Positions 18,021 to 28,290 of a stretch of 64,000 nt of DNA are shown in pieces (position 1 is the stretch's first letter; every line of letters starts with the position of its first letter). The stretch spans positions 4,464,001 to 4,528,000 of the forward strand of contig NZ_CP126084.1 of NCBI RefSeq assembly GCF_030122845.1. The letters run 5' to 3'. A program made the translations under genes and the position numbers. The stretch is from Paenibacillus woosongensis (lineage in GTDB: Bacteria > Bacillota > Bacilli > Paenibacillales > Paenibacillaceae). A model generated the notes under the pieces. The model searched no databases. It saw only the letters and a list, made by a program, of their open reading frames with translations, and was not told the DNA's origin.

Positions 18021-18323
18021 ATGGCCTTTGGGATCACCCGGGACGAGCTGAACGCCTGGAAACAGCGAGCCTCGCGAGGAGAAATTGCATACTTGACGCA
18101 TTACTGGCTGGATCCGCGCTTTCCGGGCATTACGACCGTCACCAAAGTCGGGTGCAATGATTTGGAGCGATTGGCGGTATGGTGCGAGGATAACGGGCTG
18201 AACCCGAAATACATTCATCGCCGGGACACTTATCCTCACTTCGATTTGATCGGGCCGAAGCAGGTGGAAATTCTAACCCGGGAAGGACTCCAGGATCAGC
18301 TTGAAAGATTTAGTCTCCTATAA
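18021..18323 (+). CDS. Conserved small protein, YneQ-like (family not certain)
   Basis: A 100-residue soluble protein with compact conserved words (AFGITRDELNAWKQRASRGE, THYWLDPRFPGITTVTKVGC, YPHFDLIGPKQ). It resembles a small conserved Bacillus protein that I recall as YneQ, function unknown. AAAGGGATG lies at a normal distance before the ATG at 18021, while the ATG at 18012 directly follows AAAGGG. It starts 22 nt after the TetR stop, so the two are probably co-transcribed, ending at the hairpin at 18331. Confidence 0.7.
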   Translation: MAFGITRDELNAWKQRASRGEIAYLTHYWLDPRFPGITTVTKVGCNDLERLAVWCEDNGLNPKYIHRRDTYPHFDLIGPKQVEILTREGLQDQLERFSLL

Positions 18324-18330
18324 AAATATT

Positions 18331-18371
18331 AAAGGCAGGCCGCATTCATGTTATGAGGATCTGCCTTTTTT
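18331..18371 (+). terminator. Intrinsic terminator of the tetR-YneQ-like unit
   Basis: AAAGGCAG pairs with CTGCCTTT, followed by TTT. Confidence 0.75.
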
Positions 18372-18378
18372 CTGTACA

Positions 18379-19548
18379 TTAACCCTGTTCTCCGGGAACG
18401 AATAATCCAACCCGGTCAACGAGCTCTGAACTTTCCCTGTTTAGCCCAACGATCTGTACCTTCTTGCCCTGTTCCTGGTATTTCGCAATGACTTAACCCC
18501 AATTGAACGTGCCTATGCAAACCATGAACATTACGCCAACCAGGGCTGCCATAGGGATCGCTTTGACGACATCGCCGAGCACGATGATGAGGAACAACAG
18601 TCCAACACCCGACACCAGTGTAGACAACCGGGTTCGTCCACCTGACTTGACGTTAATCATCGACTGGCCAATCATGGCACAGCCCGCCATCCCGCCAAAG
18701 AAGCCCGGAACGATGTTAGCCAGTCCCTGCCCCTTCATCTCGCGGTGCTTATCGCTTGGCGTATCGGTAATCTCATCGATCAAAGTCGCCGTCATCAATG
18801 ACTCAAGCAGCCCAACTACGGCTAATGATAAAGATACCGGAAAAATCACCTTGAGCATGTCCCACGTCAAGCCTACCTCAGGAAGATGGAACACCGGCAA
18901 AGCGCTCGTGATCGTACCCATGTCTCCCACCGTCTTGACGTCCAGGCCAAGCAGCATGGTAATGACGGATACGATGATCATTGCTGCCAAGGCCGAAGGA
19001 AATGCCTTCGTCATCCGGGGAAATACATAAATAATAACTAGAGTCAGTGCAACTAGGGCATACATCACCCAGCCTTCGCCCGCAAAATAATGAAGCTGGG
19101 CCATAAAGATCAGGATCGCCAATGCATTTACGAATCCCACCATGACGGAATGCGGCAAAAAGGTAATCCATTTTCCAAGCCGCAGCGCGCCAAGAATAAT
19201 TTGAATGACGCCGGCGAGAATTGTAGCTGCAAAGAGATACTCGATGCCATAGTCGCGAACGAGGCCGCCCATCAACAGCGCCATTGCCCCAGTAGCTGCC
19301 GAGATCATTCCCGGCCTTCCCCCCGCAAAAGCAATCACTACGGCGATGAAAAATGAAGCATACAGCCCTACCATCGGGCTCACTCCAGCCAATAGCGAGA
19401 AGGCGATTGCCTCGGGGATTAAAGCAAAAGCAACCGTCAGGCCGGACAGCAAATCAGCACGTACGTTCGAGAACCAAGCCGCACGAATATTTGATGTTTT
19501 AAATAAATGATGTAATCCTCCTATATTATTCCTGCAAAATAGAGCCAT
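18379..19548 (-). pseudogene. SulP-family anion transporter with internal deletion and stop
   Basis: The N-terminal part (residues 1-351) is a normal Sul[32 protein letters not shown] and helices up to [12 protein letters not shown] at 18493-18495 follows directly. In the same frame, the next codons read VIAKYQEQGKKVQIVGLNRE and run on to VGLFVPGEQG, the end of the C-terminal STAS domain, stopping at 18379. The last membrane helices and most of the STAS domain are therefore deleted, with a stop at the junction. The start at 19548 is preceded by AAGGGGAG. A full SulP imports sulfate or bicarbonate; this one is probably inactive. Confidence 0.85.
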
Positions 19549-19571
19549 TTGCTCCCCTTCTCTGTCCTTCA

Positions 19572-19602
19572 TAAAAAAAAACCTGCATCGTTCGTATGCA
19601 AG
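19572..19602 (-). terminator. Terminator of the hybrid kinase gene
   Basis: On the minus strand, CCTTGCAT-ACGAACG-ATGCAGG is followed by an eight-T run; it lies directly upstream of the sulP start. Confidence 0.75.
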
Positions 19603-19636
19603 GCGTTGTTCACTATATGCGACTCAGTTAGTCTGA

Positions 19637-21922
19637 TTATCCGAAATACTTGGCGATAATTTCCGCAATGGTCGTGCTCTTGATCGGTTTGCTGATGTAA
19701 TCATCCATCCCCGCATTCAGGCAGTTCTCTCTGTCGCCCTTCAAGGCATTAGCGGTGACGGCGACGATCACCGGCCATTTGTCTGCAGGTACAGTCTCCT
19801 TGATGACCCGTGTCGCGTCAAGCCCGTTTAGCTCAGGCATATGCACATCCATAAAAATAAGGTCAAACGGTTCATAGGCAATTTTCTGTATAACTTCTAT
19901 GCCGTTCGAAACGATCGTGATGTGATGGCCGAGCCGTTCAAGCATTTTCTTCAGCACGATCTGATTAATCTCATTATCTTCAGCCACAAGAATCTTCAGC
20001 TTTTGCGCGTGGGTTCCGTCCTGGCCAGCTCCGTCCGTTCCTTTGCCGGCTGCCGTCTGCCTTGGGGGCTCTTTCAGCATAATATGAAATACAAAAGTAG
20101 CGCCCAACCCATCTGCAGGCTCTACCCAAATATCACCGTCCATCAGACCAATCAGCCGTTTCGTAATTGCCAGCCCCAGCCCCGTGCCCTCATAATTGCG
20201 CGTCATGAAATGATCGAGCTGGGAGAACGGTTCGAACAGATGCGATATTTTATCCTTGGGAATGCCGATTCCGGTATCTTTCACGATAACCTTCAATCTG
20301 ACGTATTGATCCTGCCTCTCCAGCAGCTCCACCGATATCGATACTCCGCCGTTAAAGGTGAACTTCACCGCATTCCCGACCAAATTGAGAAATATTTGTT
20401 TCAGGCGATCCGGATCGCCGATCAAGGCGTCCGGAACGTCGGGATGGACGTCGTACTTCATCGTCAGCCCCTTTTCATAAGCTCTAGGGGTAAGCACGTC
20501 CAGCGTCTCGGAGATACACTTGCGGATATCGAACAGCTCCTTGTGCAGCACGGTCTTTCCCGATTCGATTTTGGCAAAGTCGAGGATATCGTTGATAATG
20601 CTCAGCAGGGTATCTCCGCTCTTGCGGATAATACCCAGGTATTCCCTCTGGGTGTTATCCAGCTCTGTCGTTTCCAGCAGCAGATCCGTCATGCCAATGA
20701 CCCCGTTCATCGGCGTGCGGATTTCATGGCTCATCATGGCCAGAAATTCGCTTTTGGCCTTGTTCGTGCTTTCGGCTGCTTCTTTGGCGATGAGCAGTCT
20801 TTTTTGCTCGGTAATATCTTTGGCGATAATATAGAAGCCTACGTTCTCGTTGTTGATAATAATCGGCGCGATCGTCGTCAATACCTCTACCGTCTCGCCC
20901 TGCTTCGTATGAAGCTTATCAATCAGCTTTTCGATGCTCGGATCGCTGATCGCCTCTTTCAGGATGCGCTGGACGTACTTCTCCCCGATAAAACGCGAGA
21001 AGCTTTTGCCGGCCATTTCTTCAATTTCGTAACCGGTCATCTTCACAGCCATGACGTTCGCATTGATAATATTGCCCTCCAGGTCAAGAGAGAATACGGC
21101 GTCATGATTGTACTTCTTCAATGAAGTATAACGTTCAACCGTTTCCTGGATTTTACGCTCGATATTTTTGCGTTCCGTAATGTCCTGCACGGTTCCATTC
21201 ATCTTGACAGGCCTCTTATCCTCATCATAGGCTACGATGCCTTTTAAGCAATAATAGCCTGTCGCGCCATCCCCGTGTTTATATTGAAATTCGAAATCAA
21301 GCTTCCCTTCTTCCATCGCTCGCCGAATCGCTTCTATGAATTGCTTCCGCTCATTTTCCTGTATCAGCTCTACAAGCTGGGTGGTTGTGACTACGGAGCC
21401 CTTTTTAATGTGGAACATTTCATATACGTAATCGAACAAGACGATCTCATCCCTTGCCAGATCCCATTCCCAGCTGCCGATTAACGCGGTGCGCATCGTT
21501 TCAGACAGAATCGCCCGCTCGTATTTCCATTTTGAAATGTCGCGGCCGACGGCGAGAATGACCGGCTTCTCCAGCCCTTCCCGGGTGCCCAGCCGGGTAA
21601 TATTGAATTCGAACCATACGTATTTTCCATCTTTATGCTTAAGGCGCAGCTCGATTCTGCCCCCGCCGCGAAGCATCTCCCGGTCATCAGGATGGCATAG
21701 TTCGGTGTGACGGCGGCCCAGCAATTCCTCCGGGACGTAGCCGAGAGAAGGCTCTACGGACGGCGAGATATATTCGCATATCCCTTCTTCATCACAGCAG
21801 TAAATGATATCTCCCGCATGGTTGACGATTTGCTTGTAGTAGTACTGGCCAATTTCACGCTGATTTGAGTTCTCTTTCCGGTGCCCGTGAGTAGACAGCT
21901 GTCCATCTTCCCTGATGCTCAT
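19637..21922 (-). CDS. Multi-PAS hybrid sensor histidine kinase with receiver domain
   Basis: A 761-residue cytoplasmic sensor. Three PAS domains lie at about residues 25-135, 140-255 and 262-378, followed by HisKA with phospho-acceptor His399 in SHEIRTPMNG, a HATPase_c domain (NLVGNAVKFT, DTGIGIP, GTGLGLAI) and a C-terminal receiver domain with Asp692 in IFMDVHMPELNG. No membrane segment is seen, so it senses an internal cue, perhaps redox or a small ligand bound by PAS. GGAGGC lies 6 nt before the ATG. No partner regulator with an output domain is adjacent. Confidence 0.93.
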   Translation of the reverse strand: MSIREDGQLSTHGHRKENSNQREIGQYYYKQIVNHAGDIIYCCDEEGICEYISPSVEPSLGYVPEELLGRRHTELCHPDDREMLRGGGRIELRLKHKDGKYVWFEFNITRLGTREGLEKPVILAVGRDISKWKYERAILSETMRTALIGSWEWDLARDEIVLFDYVYEMFHIKKGSVVTTTQLVELIQENERKQFIEAIRRAMEEGKLDFEFQYKHGDGATGYYCLKGIVAYDEDKRPVKMNGTVQDITERKNIERKIQETVERYTSLKKYNHDAVFSLDLEGNIINANVMAVKMTGYEIEEMAGKSFSRFIGEKYVQRILKEAISDPSIEKLIDKLHTKQGETVEVLTTIAPIIINNENVGFYIIAKDITEQKRLLIAKEAAESTNKAKSEFLAMMSHEIRTPMNGVIGMTDLLLETTELDNTQREYLGIIRKSGDTLLSIINDILDFAKIESGKTVLHKELFDIRKCISETLDVLTPRAYEKGLTMKYDVHPDVPDALIGDPDRLKQIFLNLVGNAVKFTFNGGVSISVELLERQDQYVRLKVIVKDTGIGIPKDKISHLFEPFSQLDHFMTRNYEGTGLGLAITKRLIGLMDGDIWVEPADGLGATFVFHIMLKEPPRQTAAGKGTDGAGQDGTHAQKLKILVAEDNEINQIVLKKMLERLGHHITIVSNGIEVIQKIAYEPFDLIFMDVHMPELNGLDATRVIKETVPADKWPVIVAVTANALKGDRENCLNAGMDDYISKPIKSTTIAEIIAKYFG

Positions 21923-22105
21923 GTCTCTGCCTCCGTCCAGTAGGGTGTTCGTACATCAAGTGAGTTCACGATCGAAAAAAAATGAAGATATACAGAAAAT
22001 AATTATAGTTGAATTTTCTCTTTTCAAGAAGACTGAAATGCATTATTGTTGCTAGGGGGCGTTCTGTGCCCACCTAAAGAGAAACCATATTTGAGGTGAT
22101 AAATC

Positions 22106-23374
22106 ATGTCCACAGCTGGGCAAGCTTCGAATCACGGAAGCCTTTTTCGCAATCGGTTCTACCAGACCATCCTCATCTCAAATGTCCTGCTGCAGATTGG
22201 AATTTGGGTTAGGAATTTCGCCATCCTGATGTTCGTCACAGATATGACGAATGAGGATCCGCTCGCAATTTCACTGATCTCCGTCGTCGAATTCGCCCCG
22301 ATCTTTGTATTCTCCTTTATCGGCGGGGCCTTCGCTGACAGATGGCTGCCGAAGCGCACGATCATCTGGTGTGATTTCCTGTCCGCGATATCCGTATTTG
22401 TCGTTCTGCTGACACTGCTGTACGGTTCCTGGGAAACGATCTACCTGGCTACCTTTGTATCAGCGATCCTATCGCAATTCTCGCAGCCTTCGGTCATGAA
22501 GCTGTTCAAACAGCATGTTCACCCCGATCAATTGCAGCAAGGCATGGCTCTGTTCCAATCGCTCGTTGCAATCTTTATGATCATCGGACCTGCGCTCGGC
22601 ATCTATGCTTACCATCAATTCGGGATTGAAAATTCAATCGCCGTTATGGGCGTAGCCTTCCTGCTGTCCGCCCTCGTCCTGTTCCGTCTGCCTGCGGATG
22701 AGAAGCCGGAACACAAAGAGGAACGCACGTCCAACATCCGCCAGGAGCTGGCCGATGGCTTCCGCTACGTCTGGCGCAGCAAAGTCCTGAAAGTGCTGGG
22801 TGCTACCTTTGCGATTGCAGGCTTTGCGGTCGGCACCATTCAAACCTTGGGGCTCTTCGTCGTTACCGAAAGACTGGGGCAGCCTAAAGAGTTCCTGCAG
22901 TTCCTGCTCATGGTTAACGGCGGTGCCATGCTTCTCGGCGGCATCCTGATCATGACACTAACGAAGAAATTCGCGCCTCAGCTGCTGCTTGCCTTCGGAA
23001 TGACGGTCAGTGCCGTATGTATCGCCGGCATGGGCTTCTCGACCAGCATTCCGCTAACGCTAACACTGCAATTCATCAACGGCCTCACCTTCCCGTGCAT
23101 CCAAATCGGCATCAACACGCTGATTCTCCAATGGACCGAGCAGTCTTACGTCGGCCGGGTGAACGGCGTGCTCAGTCCAATGTTCATGGGGATGATGGTC
23201 ATCATGATGTCCCTGGCCGGTCTGCTGAAAAAAACGTTCCCGCTCGTCGAAATTTATGCCGTCTCGGGAGTAGTCATGCTGATCGGAGCACTGATCCTTA
23301 TCCCGATCTTCAAACACAAGCCTGACCCTAACCCGTTGAGTGCGGATGCAGGCTCAGCCATGGATTCGGTTTAA
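22106..23374 (+). CDS. MFS transporter (MFS_3/EntS-like exporter)
   Basis: A 422-residue major facilitator with about 12 helices. The loop 2-3 signature is GGAFADRWLPKR (about residues 73-84) and FSQPSVMKLFKQHV lies in the first half, a pattern typical of the MFS_3 exporters that include macrolide and siderophore efflux proteins. Substrate unknown. GAGGTG lies 7 nt before the ATG. Monocistronic, ending at the bidirectional terminator at 23465. Confidence 0.85.
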   Translation: MSTAGQASNHGSLFRNRFYQTILISNVLLQIGIWVRNFAILMFVTDMTNEDPLAISLISVVEFAPIFVFSFIGGAFADRWLPKRTIIWCDFLSAISVFVVLLTLLYGSWETIYLATFVSAILSQFSQPSVMKLFKQHVHPDQLQQGMALFQSLVAIFMIIGPALGIYAYHQFGIENSIAVMGVAFLLSALVLFRLPADEKPEHKEERTSNIRQELADGFRYVWRSKVLKVLGATFAIAGFAVGTIQTLGLFVVTERLGQPKEFLQFLLMVNGGAMLLGGILIMTLTKKFAPQLLLAFGMTVSAVCIAGMGFSTSIPLTLTLQFINGLTFPCIQIGINTLILQWTEQSYVGRVNGVLSPMFMGMMVIMMSLAGLLKKTFPLVEIYAVSGVVMLIGALILIPIFKHKPDPNPLSADAGSAMDSV

Positions 23375-23464
23375 ACTTCCTCATTCTATTATTTTAAACC
23401 GCAATCGGCAAAGTGACGCAGCACCAATGCCGGCAATGATGGCAAACTTATTGTCAATATGTAA

Positions 23465-23502
23465 AAAGAGCCCGGAGGCAGAATTCAGCCTCCGGGCTCT
23501 TT
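23465..23502. terminator. Bidirectional terminator (MFS gene / ppaC)
   Basis: AAAGAGCCCGGAGGC and GCCTCCGGGCTCTTT, a perfect 15-bp stem with an 8-nt loop between convergent genes. Confidence 0.95.
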
Positions 23503-23509
23503 GCGTAAA

Positions 23510-24442
23510 TTAGCGTTTATTGAAAATGTCCGTCAATACCGGTACGATTTGCGATTTGCGGGACACTACGCCCTTAAGCACCGCTTTGTTGTCAACGAGC
23601 TTAACGCCGTAAGCTTCTTCCACCGCAGCAGCATCCTTACCAACAGCAAGTCCCACGGAGTCGTTGTTCAGGATATCCGTCACGACGAAGAGGAACAGGT
23701 CGAGTCCCTTCTTCTCCACGATGCCTGCCAGCGCTGCTTCCAGCTCGGACTGGCGCGACAATACGTCATTTACGTCAACCGCGTTAACCTGGGCGATCTC
23801 TACCTTGGAGCTGCCCATTTCAAATTCCTTCGCATCGAGGGAAATCAGGTCCTCGATCGATTTGTCACTCAAGTCCGCTCCCGCTTTGAGCATGTCCAGG
23901 CCGTACTCTTCCGCGTTCACGCCGGCGATAGCAGCCAGCTCGCGAGCAGCCGCAACGTCCTGCTCGGTGCAGGTCGGAGATTTGAACAGCAGGGAATCGG
24001 AAATGATCGCCGACAGCATCAAGCCTGCAATATTCGCTGGAACCTCGATGCCGTTCTCTTTATACATTTTGTTCAGAATCGTTGCCGTGCAGCCGACAGG
24101 CTCCGCGCGGTAATAAAGCGGCCCGCTGGTCTCAAAGTTGGCGATTCTGTGGTGGTCGATAACTTCAGCTACGCGCACCTGATCAATATCCGCAACGCTC
24201 TGCTGGCGTTCATTGTGGTCAACGAGAATGACATCCTTCACTTCGTCCGCTACACTCTCCACAATGCGGGGAGCTGTGAAACCGAAACGATCCAAAGCGA
24301 ACTGAGTTTCCCCATTTGCGCTGCCAAGAGCAACGGCTTCGACATTCCAGCCCAGCTTGGTTTTCAGGTCCGCATAAGCGATGGCGGAGCAAATTGTATC
24401 CGTATCCGGATTTTTGTGACCGAAAATCAATACTTTGTCCAT
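23510..24442 (-). CDS. ppaC: Manganese-dependent inorganic pyrophosphatase (family II)
   Basis: A 310-residue DHH-family phosphatase of standard length. Metal-binding motifs are GHKNPDTD (residues 8-15), VDHNE and the DHH motif [12 protein letters not shown]; the C-terminal DHHA2 domain has the substrate-binding SRKSQIVP. It hydrolyses pyrophosphate to two phosphates and so drives biosynthesis. GGAGAG precedes the ATG. Confidence 0.97.
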   Translation of the reverse strand: MDKVLIFGHKNPDTDTICSAIAYADLKTKLGWNVEAVALGSANGETQFALDRFGFTAPRIVESVADEVKDVILVDHNERQQSVADIDQVRVAEVIDHHRIANFETSGPLYYRAEPVGCTATILNKMYKENGIEVPANIAGLMLSAIISDSLLFKSPTCTEQDVAAARELAAIAGVNAEEYGLDMLKAGADLSDKSIEDLISLDAKEFEMGSSKVEIAQVNAVDVNDVLSRQSELEAALAGIVEKKGLDLFLFVVTDILNNDSVGLAVGKDAAAVEEAYGVKLVDNKAVLKGVVSRKSQIVPVLTDIFNKR

Positions 24443-24632
24443 CTCAATACTCTCCTTTTACTCATTAGCTTAGAAAAGTATATCCTACAAGGCCTCGGAC
24501 AATCAAGATGATAGAGTCCTAGATTCAAATATTTTACATCGAAATCGTTTTTTTCAGCGTACTTTCAGCAACATCCCCTATAATTAAGTAAGAACTAAAC
24601 TGCCAGTCGCTACAAGAGGAGGCTTCAACCTT

Positions 24633-25316
24633 ATGACTCACTTGAAAGGCATAAAAATTCTGCTCGTCGATGACGAGCCCCACATCGTTCAATTTCTGGA
24701 GCTCGGACTCATCAACGAAGGTTATGAGGTGCAAAGCGCACACGACGGACTAAGCGCGGTAAATCTGGCCGCGGAATTCCAGCCGCATATCGTTGTTCTG
24801 GACGTGATGATGCCGGGCATGGACGGTTGGGAGGTCTGCCGGATGCTGAAAAAAAGCGGCTTGCACGCCTCCATTATTATGCTGACGGCAAAAGATGAAG
24901 TCGAAGACCGGGTCAAGGGACTGACGATCGGGGCCGACGATTACGTCATCAAGCCGTTCAGCTTCGAGGAGCTGCTGGCTCGCATCGCCGCCCGTCTGCG
25001 CAACCAATTCCCTGCGCTGATCGGCGAAGTGGCGATCGGCCCGTTCCGCGTCAATGACAAGAAGAAAGAAATCCTGTACCACGATCAGGTACTAGAGCTC
25101 TCTCCCACGGAGTACGAGCTGCTTAAATATCTCGTCATCAACCACGGCATCGTGCTGAGCAAGACGACCATTCTGGACAAAGTATGGGGCTATGACTTCG
25201 GCGGCGAAGAAAATATCGTCGAGGTGTACATCCGGTCGCTGCGCGATAAATTGCATGATAAAGAGCATCGCCTCATCCGGACGCTGCGCGGAGCCGGATA
25301 CAGGGTCGATATATGA
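24633..25316 (+). CDS. Response regulator, OmpR/PhoB family
   Basis: A 227-residue regulator with an N-terminal receiver (acidic pocket DDE, phospho-acceptor Asp57 in VVLDVMMPGMDGW, Lys in IKPFSFEELL) and a C-terminal winged-helix DNA-binding domain (ELSPTEYELLKYL..VYIRSLRDKL..RGAGYRVD). AGAGGAGG precedes the ATG. Its stop overlaps the start of the kinase gene by 4 nt (ATGA), so the two are translationally coupled. The regulon is unknown. Confidence 0.95.
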   Translation: MTHLKGIKILLVDDEPHIVQFLELGLINEGYEVQSAHDGLSAVNLAAEFQPHIVVLDVMMPGMDGWEVCRMLKKSGLHASIIMLTAKDEVEDRVKGLTIGADDYVIKPFSFEELLARIAARLRNQFPALIGEVAIGPFRVNDKKKEILYHDQVLELSPTEYELLKYLVINHGIVLSKTTILDKVWGYDFGGEENIVEVYIRSLRDKLHDKEHRLIRTLRGAGYRVDI

Positions 25317-26893
25317 GCAGGCTGAAGCTCATTCAGAGCCGCATCCGAAGCGCGGCAGCCCCTCGCTCTCTCCGGATCCAGCTGCTGTCCCGTTCCTTGC
25401 TCGTGCTCGCGGCGCTGCTTTTGCTGATCGGCGCGCTGCAGTACGTTATTATGAAGGATTTCCTGTACAAGAACCAGGCGGAAACGTTGCTCCAAATGCG
25501 GGGACTGCCGAAGGAGCTCTTCGGCAGTCCCGGCGCCGAGCGCTTGAACATTCGCGTGCAGGGGTTCAGCGGGGAAGCAGCCCCTGCAGTTCCTGCAGTT
25601 CCTGCCGACCCTGCGGCCTCGACTGCGGAGAAGAACAGCTCGGACAATTCCGGCGATCGGCCGCTGCTGTTCCTGCCCGACATGTCGATCGCCTATATTT
25701 CAGAGAGCGGCATGTTCACTGACCTGACTGGTGCTGCGGGTATGGTCTCGCCGCGGTTATCTGCCGTGAAATACGCCGCTCTCCTGGAGCAATTGAAGCA
25801 TATGGTGCACAGCGGCTATGAGGTTGTTCAGGATGAGACCGGACGGGAGCAGCTCGTCGTCTTCCGTCCTGCAGGTGGACCCGGCACCCAATACGGTCTG
25901 ATCCAGATCGGCAAGGACACCGCGCCGCTGCAGAGTATCGTCCTGCGCCAGCTGCTGACGTTCGCCGGCCTGTCGGCGGTTGCCCTGGCCTGCGGCCTGA
26001 TGCTCTACCTGCCCCTGCTGCGCCGGACGCTGCATCCGCTGAACCGCATGGTTCGCACCGTCGAGGACATCAATGCCGGCAACCTGAGCATCCGCTTCCC
26101 TTCCAGGCAGGGACAGACGGAGATCGACGCCCTCGCCCAGTCGTTTAACGGAATGCTGGAGCGGCTGGAGATTTCCTTCGAAGGCGAACGGGAAGCGAAG
26201 GAGCAAATGCGCCGCTTCATCGCGGATGCTTCGCATGAGCTGCGGACGCCGCTCACCTCCATCCACGGCTTTCTGGAGGTGCTTCTGCGCGGAGCGGCGG
26301 CAAATCCGGAGCAATTGCAGGCCTCCTTGAAGAGCATGCTTGGCGAATCGACACGCATGAAGAAGCTGGTCGAGGATCTGCTGCTGCTCGCCAAGCTGGA
26401 CCGCCAGCCCGAGCTGGAGCTGCGGGAGACGCGGCTGGATTCCCTCGTTTCGGAGATGGAGCCCCATTTGCGAATGCTCGCCAAGGAGCGGACGACCCGT
26501 TTCGTCCTGACTGGAGGAGTTATGGGGATGTATGACGGCAACGCGATCAAACAGGTCATCCTCAACCTGTTCAGCAATGCGGTGCAGCATACCGATCCTG
26601 GGCAGGGCCTGATTACCGTCACGCTGACCGCTACGCCGAAGGAAGCCCTGCTGTCCATTCGCGACAACGGCTGCGGCATCCCGCCCGAGCACCTACCGCA
26701 CGTATTCGACCGCTTCTACCGCAGCGACGCTTCGCGGACGCGAAGCCAAGGAGGTGCTGGCCTTGGCCTCTCTATCAGCCAGTCGATTGTAGAAGCGCAT
26801 GGCGGCGAAATTCACGTTATGAGCCAGCCCGGAGAAGGCACCGCATTCGAGGTAAGATTGCCGTTGAATGCGAGGCGGGAGCTGCGTAATTAA
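25313..26893 (+). CDS. Membrane sensor histidine kinase, partner of the OmpR-type regulator
   Basis: A 526-residue kinase: TM1 at about 25-47, an extracytoplasmic domain with an Ala/Pro-rich stretch (AAPAVPAVPADPAAS), TM2 at about 211-233, HAMP, HisKA with His308 in DASHELRTPLTS, and HATPase_c (NLFSNAVQHT, DNGCGIP, GGAGLGLSI). The external domain is not recognised, so the signal is open. It ends at the hairpin at 26909. Confidence 0.94.
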   Translation: MSRLKLIQSRIRSAAAPRSLRIQLLSRSLLVLAALLLLIGALQYVIMKDFLYKNQAETLLQMRGLPKELFGSPGAERLNIRVQGFSGEAAPAVPAVPADPAASTAEKNSSDNSGDRPLLFLPDMSIAYISESGMFTDLTGAAGMVSPRLSAVKYAALLEQLKHMVHSGYEVVQDETGREQLVVFRPAGGPGTQYGLIQIGKDTAPLQSIVLRQLLTFAGLSAVALACGLMLYLPLLRRTLHPLNRMVRTVEDINAGNLSIRFPSRQGQTEIDALAQSFNGMLERLEISFEGEREAKEQMRRFIADASHELRTPLTSIHGFLEVLLRGAAANPEQLQASLKSMLGESTRMKKLVEDLLLLAKLDRQPELELRETRLDSLVSEMEPHLRMLAKERTTRFVLTGGVMGMYDGNAIKQVILNLFSNAVQHTDPGQGLITVTLTATPKEALLSIRDNGCGIPPEHLPHVFDRFYRSDASRTRSQGGAGLGLSISQSIVEAHGGEIHVMSQPGEGTAFEVRLPLNARRELRN

Positions 26894-26908
26894 GCCGAAC
26901 CCGGCACA

Positions 26909-26946
26909 AGGCCCGGACAGCACTCATGGAGTGTCTGTCCGGGCCT
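26909..26946. terminator. Bidirectional terminator (two-component operon / hflX)
   Basis: AAGGCCCGGACAG pairs with CTGTCCGGGCCTT, with an inner CACTC/GAGTG extension; a T-rich run follows at 26955-26967. Confidence 0.85.
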
Positions 26947-26965
26947 TGCTGATGGGTTTATTTTT

Positions 26966-28237
26966 CTAGCTATCCGCTTCAATAATGTACTGCTTGAATT
27001 TGCTGTAATCGCTTTGCTTGCATTCCATCGTCAGCTTGGTGCCTTCAGCCTCATAGCTGGTGGATTCAATATTGGCATTCTCATTGAAATAGGATACGAT
27101 CGCCCCCTGATCATACGGAATCAGCATCTCACAGCGGATATAATCCTTGAAAATGGACTTCCGGATAGACTGCACCAATTCCTCGATGCCGATTCGCGGC
27201 TTCGCGGCCATATAGATCCGGTCTTCTTCAACCTTCGGTACGGAATGATCGGTCAAATCGCTTTTGTTGTACGCATAGATCACCGGAAGATCGGTAATGC
27301 CGATATCCTTCAAGGTTTCGTTCGTAATCTTGATCAGCCGCTCATATTCCGGGTTGCTGAAATCGACAACGTGAATCAGCAGATCGGCCTCCGCCACTTC
27401 CTCCAGCGTGGAGCGGAACGCCTTGACCAGATGATGCGGGAGCTTGCTGACAAAGCCGACCGTATCTGTAAGCAAAAAAGCCTTGTTGTCCGGCAGCGGT
27501 ATGTTCCGTACCGAGGTCTCCAGCGTGGCGAACAGCATATCCTTCTCAAATACCAGCTTCTCCTGCGCTGGGTTGTACCGTTCCATCAGCGCATTCATAA
27601 TCGTCGATTTGCCGGCATTGGTATACCCTACCAAAGACACGACGGGCAGCTCCTTCTTCTTGCGCTGCTTGCGCTGGGTCTGGCGGTGGGCTACGAGTTC
27701 CTCCAGCTCTTTGCTCAGCACCGTGATCTTCTCCTCGATCCGCCGGCGATCCAGCTCAAGCCGCGTCTCCCCTGCCCCGCGGTTCTTCGTGCCTACGCCG
27801 CCGCTCTGGCGGCCGAGGGACTCCCTCATCCCGACAAGACGCGGCAGCATGTATTTCATATGAGCGATCTCGACCTGGAGCTGAGCCTCCCTCGTCTTGG
27901 CCCGCTGGGCAAAAATATCAAGTATGAGCACCGTCCGGTCGATGACCTTGCACTCCAGATCCGCCTCCAAATTGCGGATTTGCGAAGGGGACAGCTCATC
28001 GTTGAAGATGACGAGATTCGCCTCCTGCCCCTCAACCAGCCCGCGGACTTCGCTGATTTTGCCTGTTCCGATGTAGTGGGATTTATTGATCTTGGGCAAA
28101 TTTTGCGTTAGCGTGCCGGCAACTTCAATATGGCAGGCCTCCGTCAAATTCGCCAGCTCTTCCATGGAATATTCAAAGTCCTCCTGATGATCCAGGTTCA
28201 CTCCTACTAGAATCGCCTTCTGCTGCAATTGTTCCAT
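26966..28237 (-). CDS. hflX: Ribosome-associated GTPase HflX
   Basis: A 423-residue GTPase. The HflX-specific N-terminal domain carries HYIGTGK and VIFNDELSPSQIRNLE and is followed by a Gly-rich linker and coiled coil (SGGVGTKNRGAGETRLELDR). The G domain has G1 GYTNAGKS (204-211), G3 DTVGF and G4 NKSD. HflX binds the 50S subunit and splits stalled or heat-damaged ribosomes. GGAGGAGGT lies 9 nt before the ATG. The 5' leader contains an intrinsic terminator (28291-28318), suggesting attenuation. Confidence 0.96.
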   Translation of the reverse strand: MEQLQQKAILVGVNLDHQEDFEYSMEELANLTEACHIEVAGTLTQNLPKINKSHYIGTGKISEVRGLVEGQEANLVIFNDELSPSQIRNLEADLECKVIDRTVLILDIFAQRAKTREAQLQVEIAHMKYMLPRLVGMRESLGRQSGGVGTKNRGAGETRLELDRRRIEEKITVLSKELEELVAHRQTQRKQRKKKELPVVSLVGYTNAGKSTIMNALMERYNPAQEKLVFEKDMLFATLETSVRNIPLPDNKAFLLTDTVGFVSKLPHHLVKAFRSTLEEVAEADLLIHVVDFSNPEYERLIKITNETLKDIGITDLPVIYAYNKSDLTDHSVPKVEEDRIYMAAKPRIGIEELVQSIRKSIFKDYIRCEMLIPYDQGAIVSYFNENANIESTSYEAEGTKLTMECKQSDYSKFKQYIIEADS

Positions 28238-28290
28238 ATATGCATGACCTCCTCCGGCATTGATGCCGAGTTACTGAATTATGATATGAC

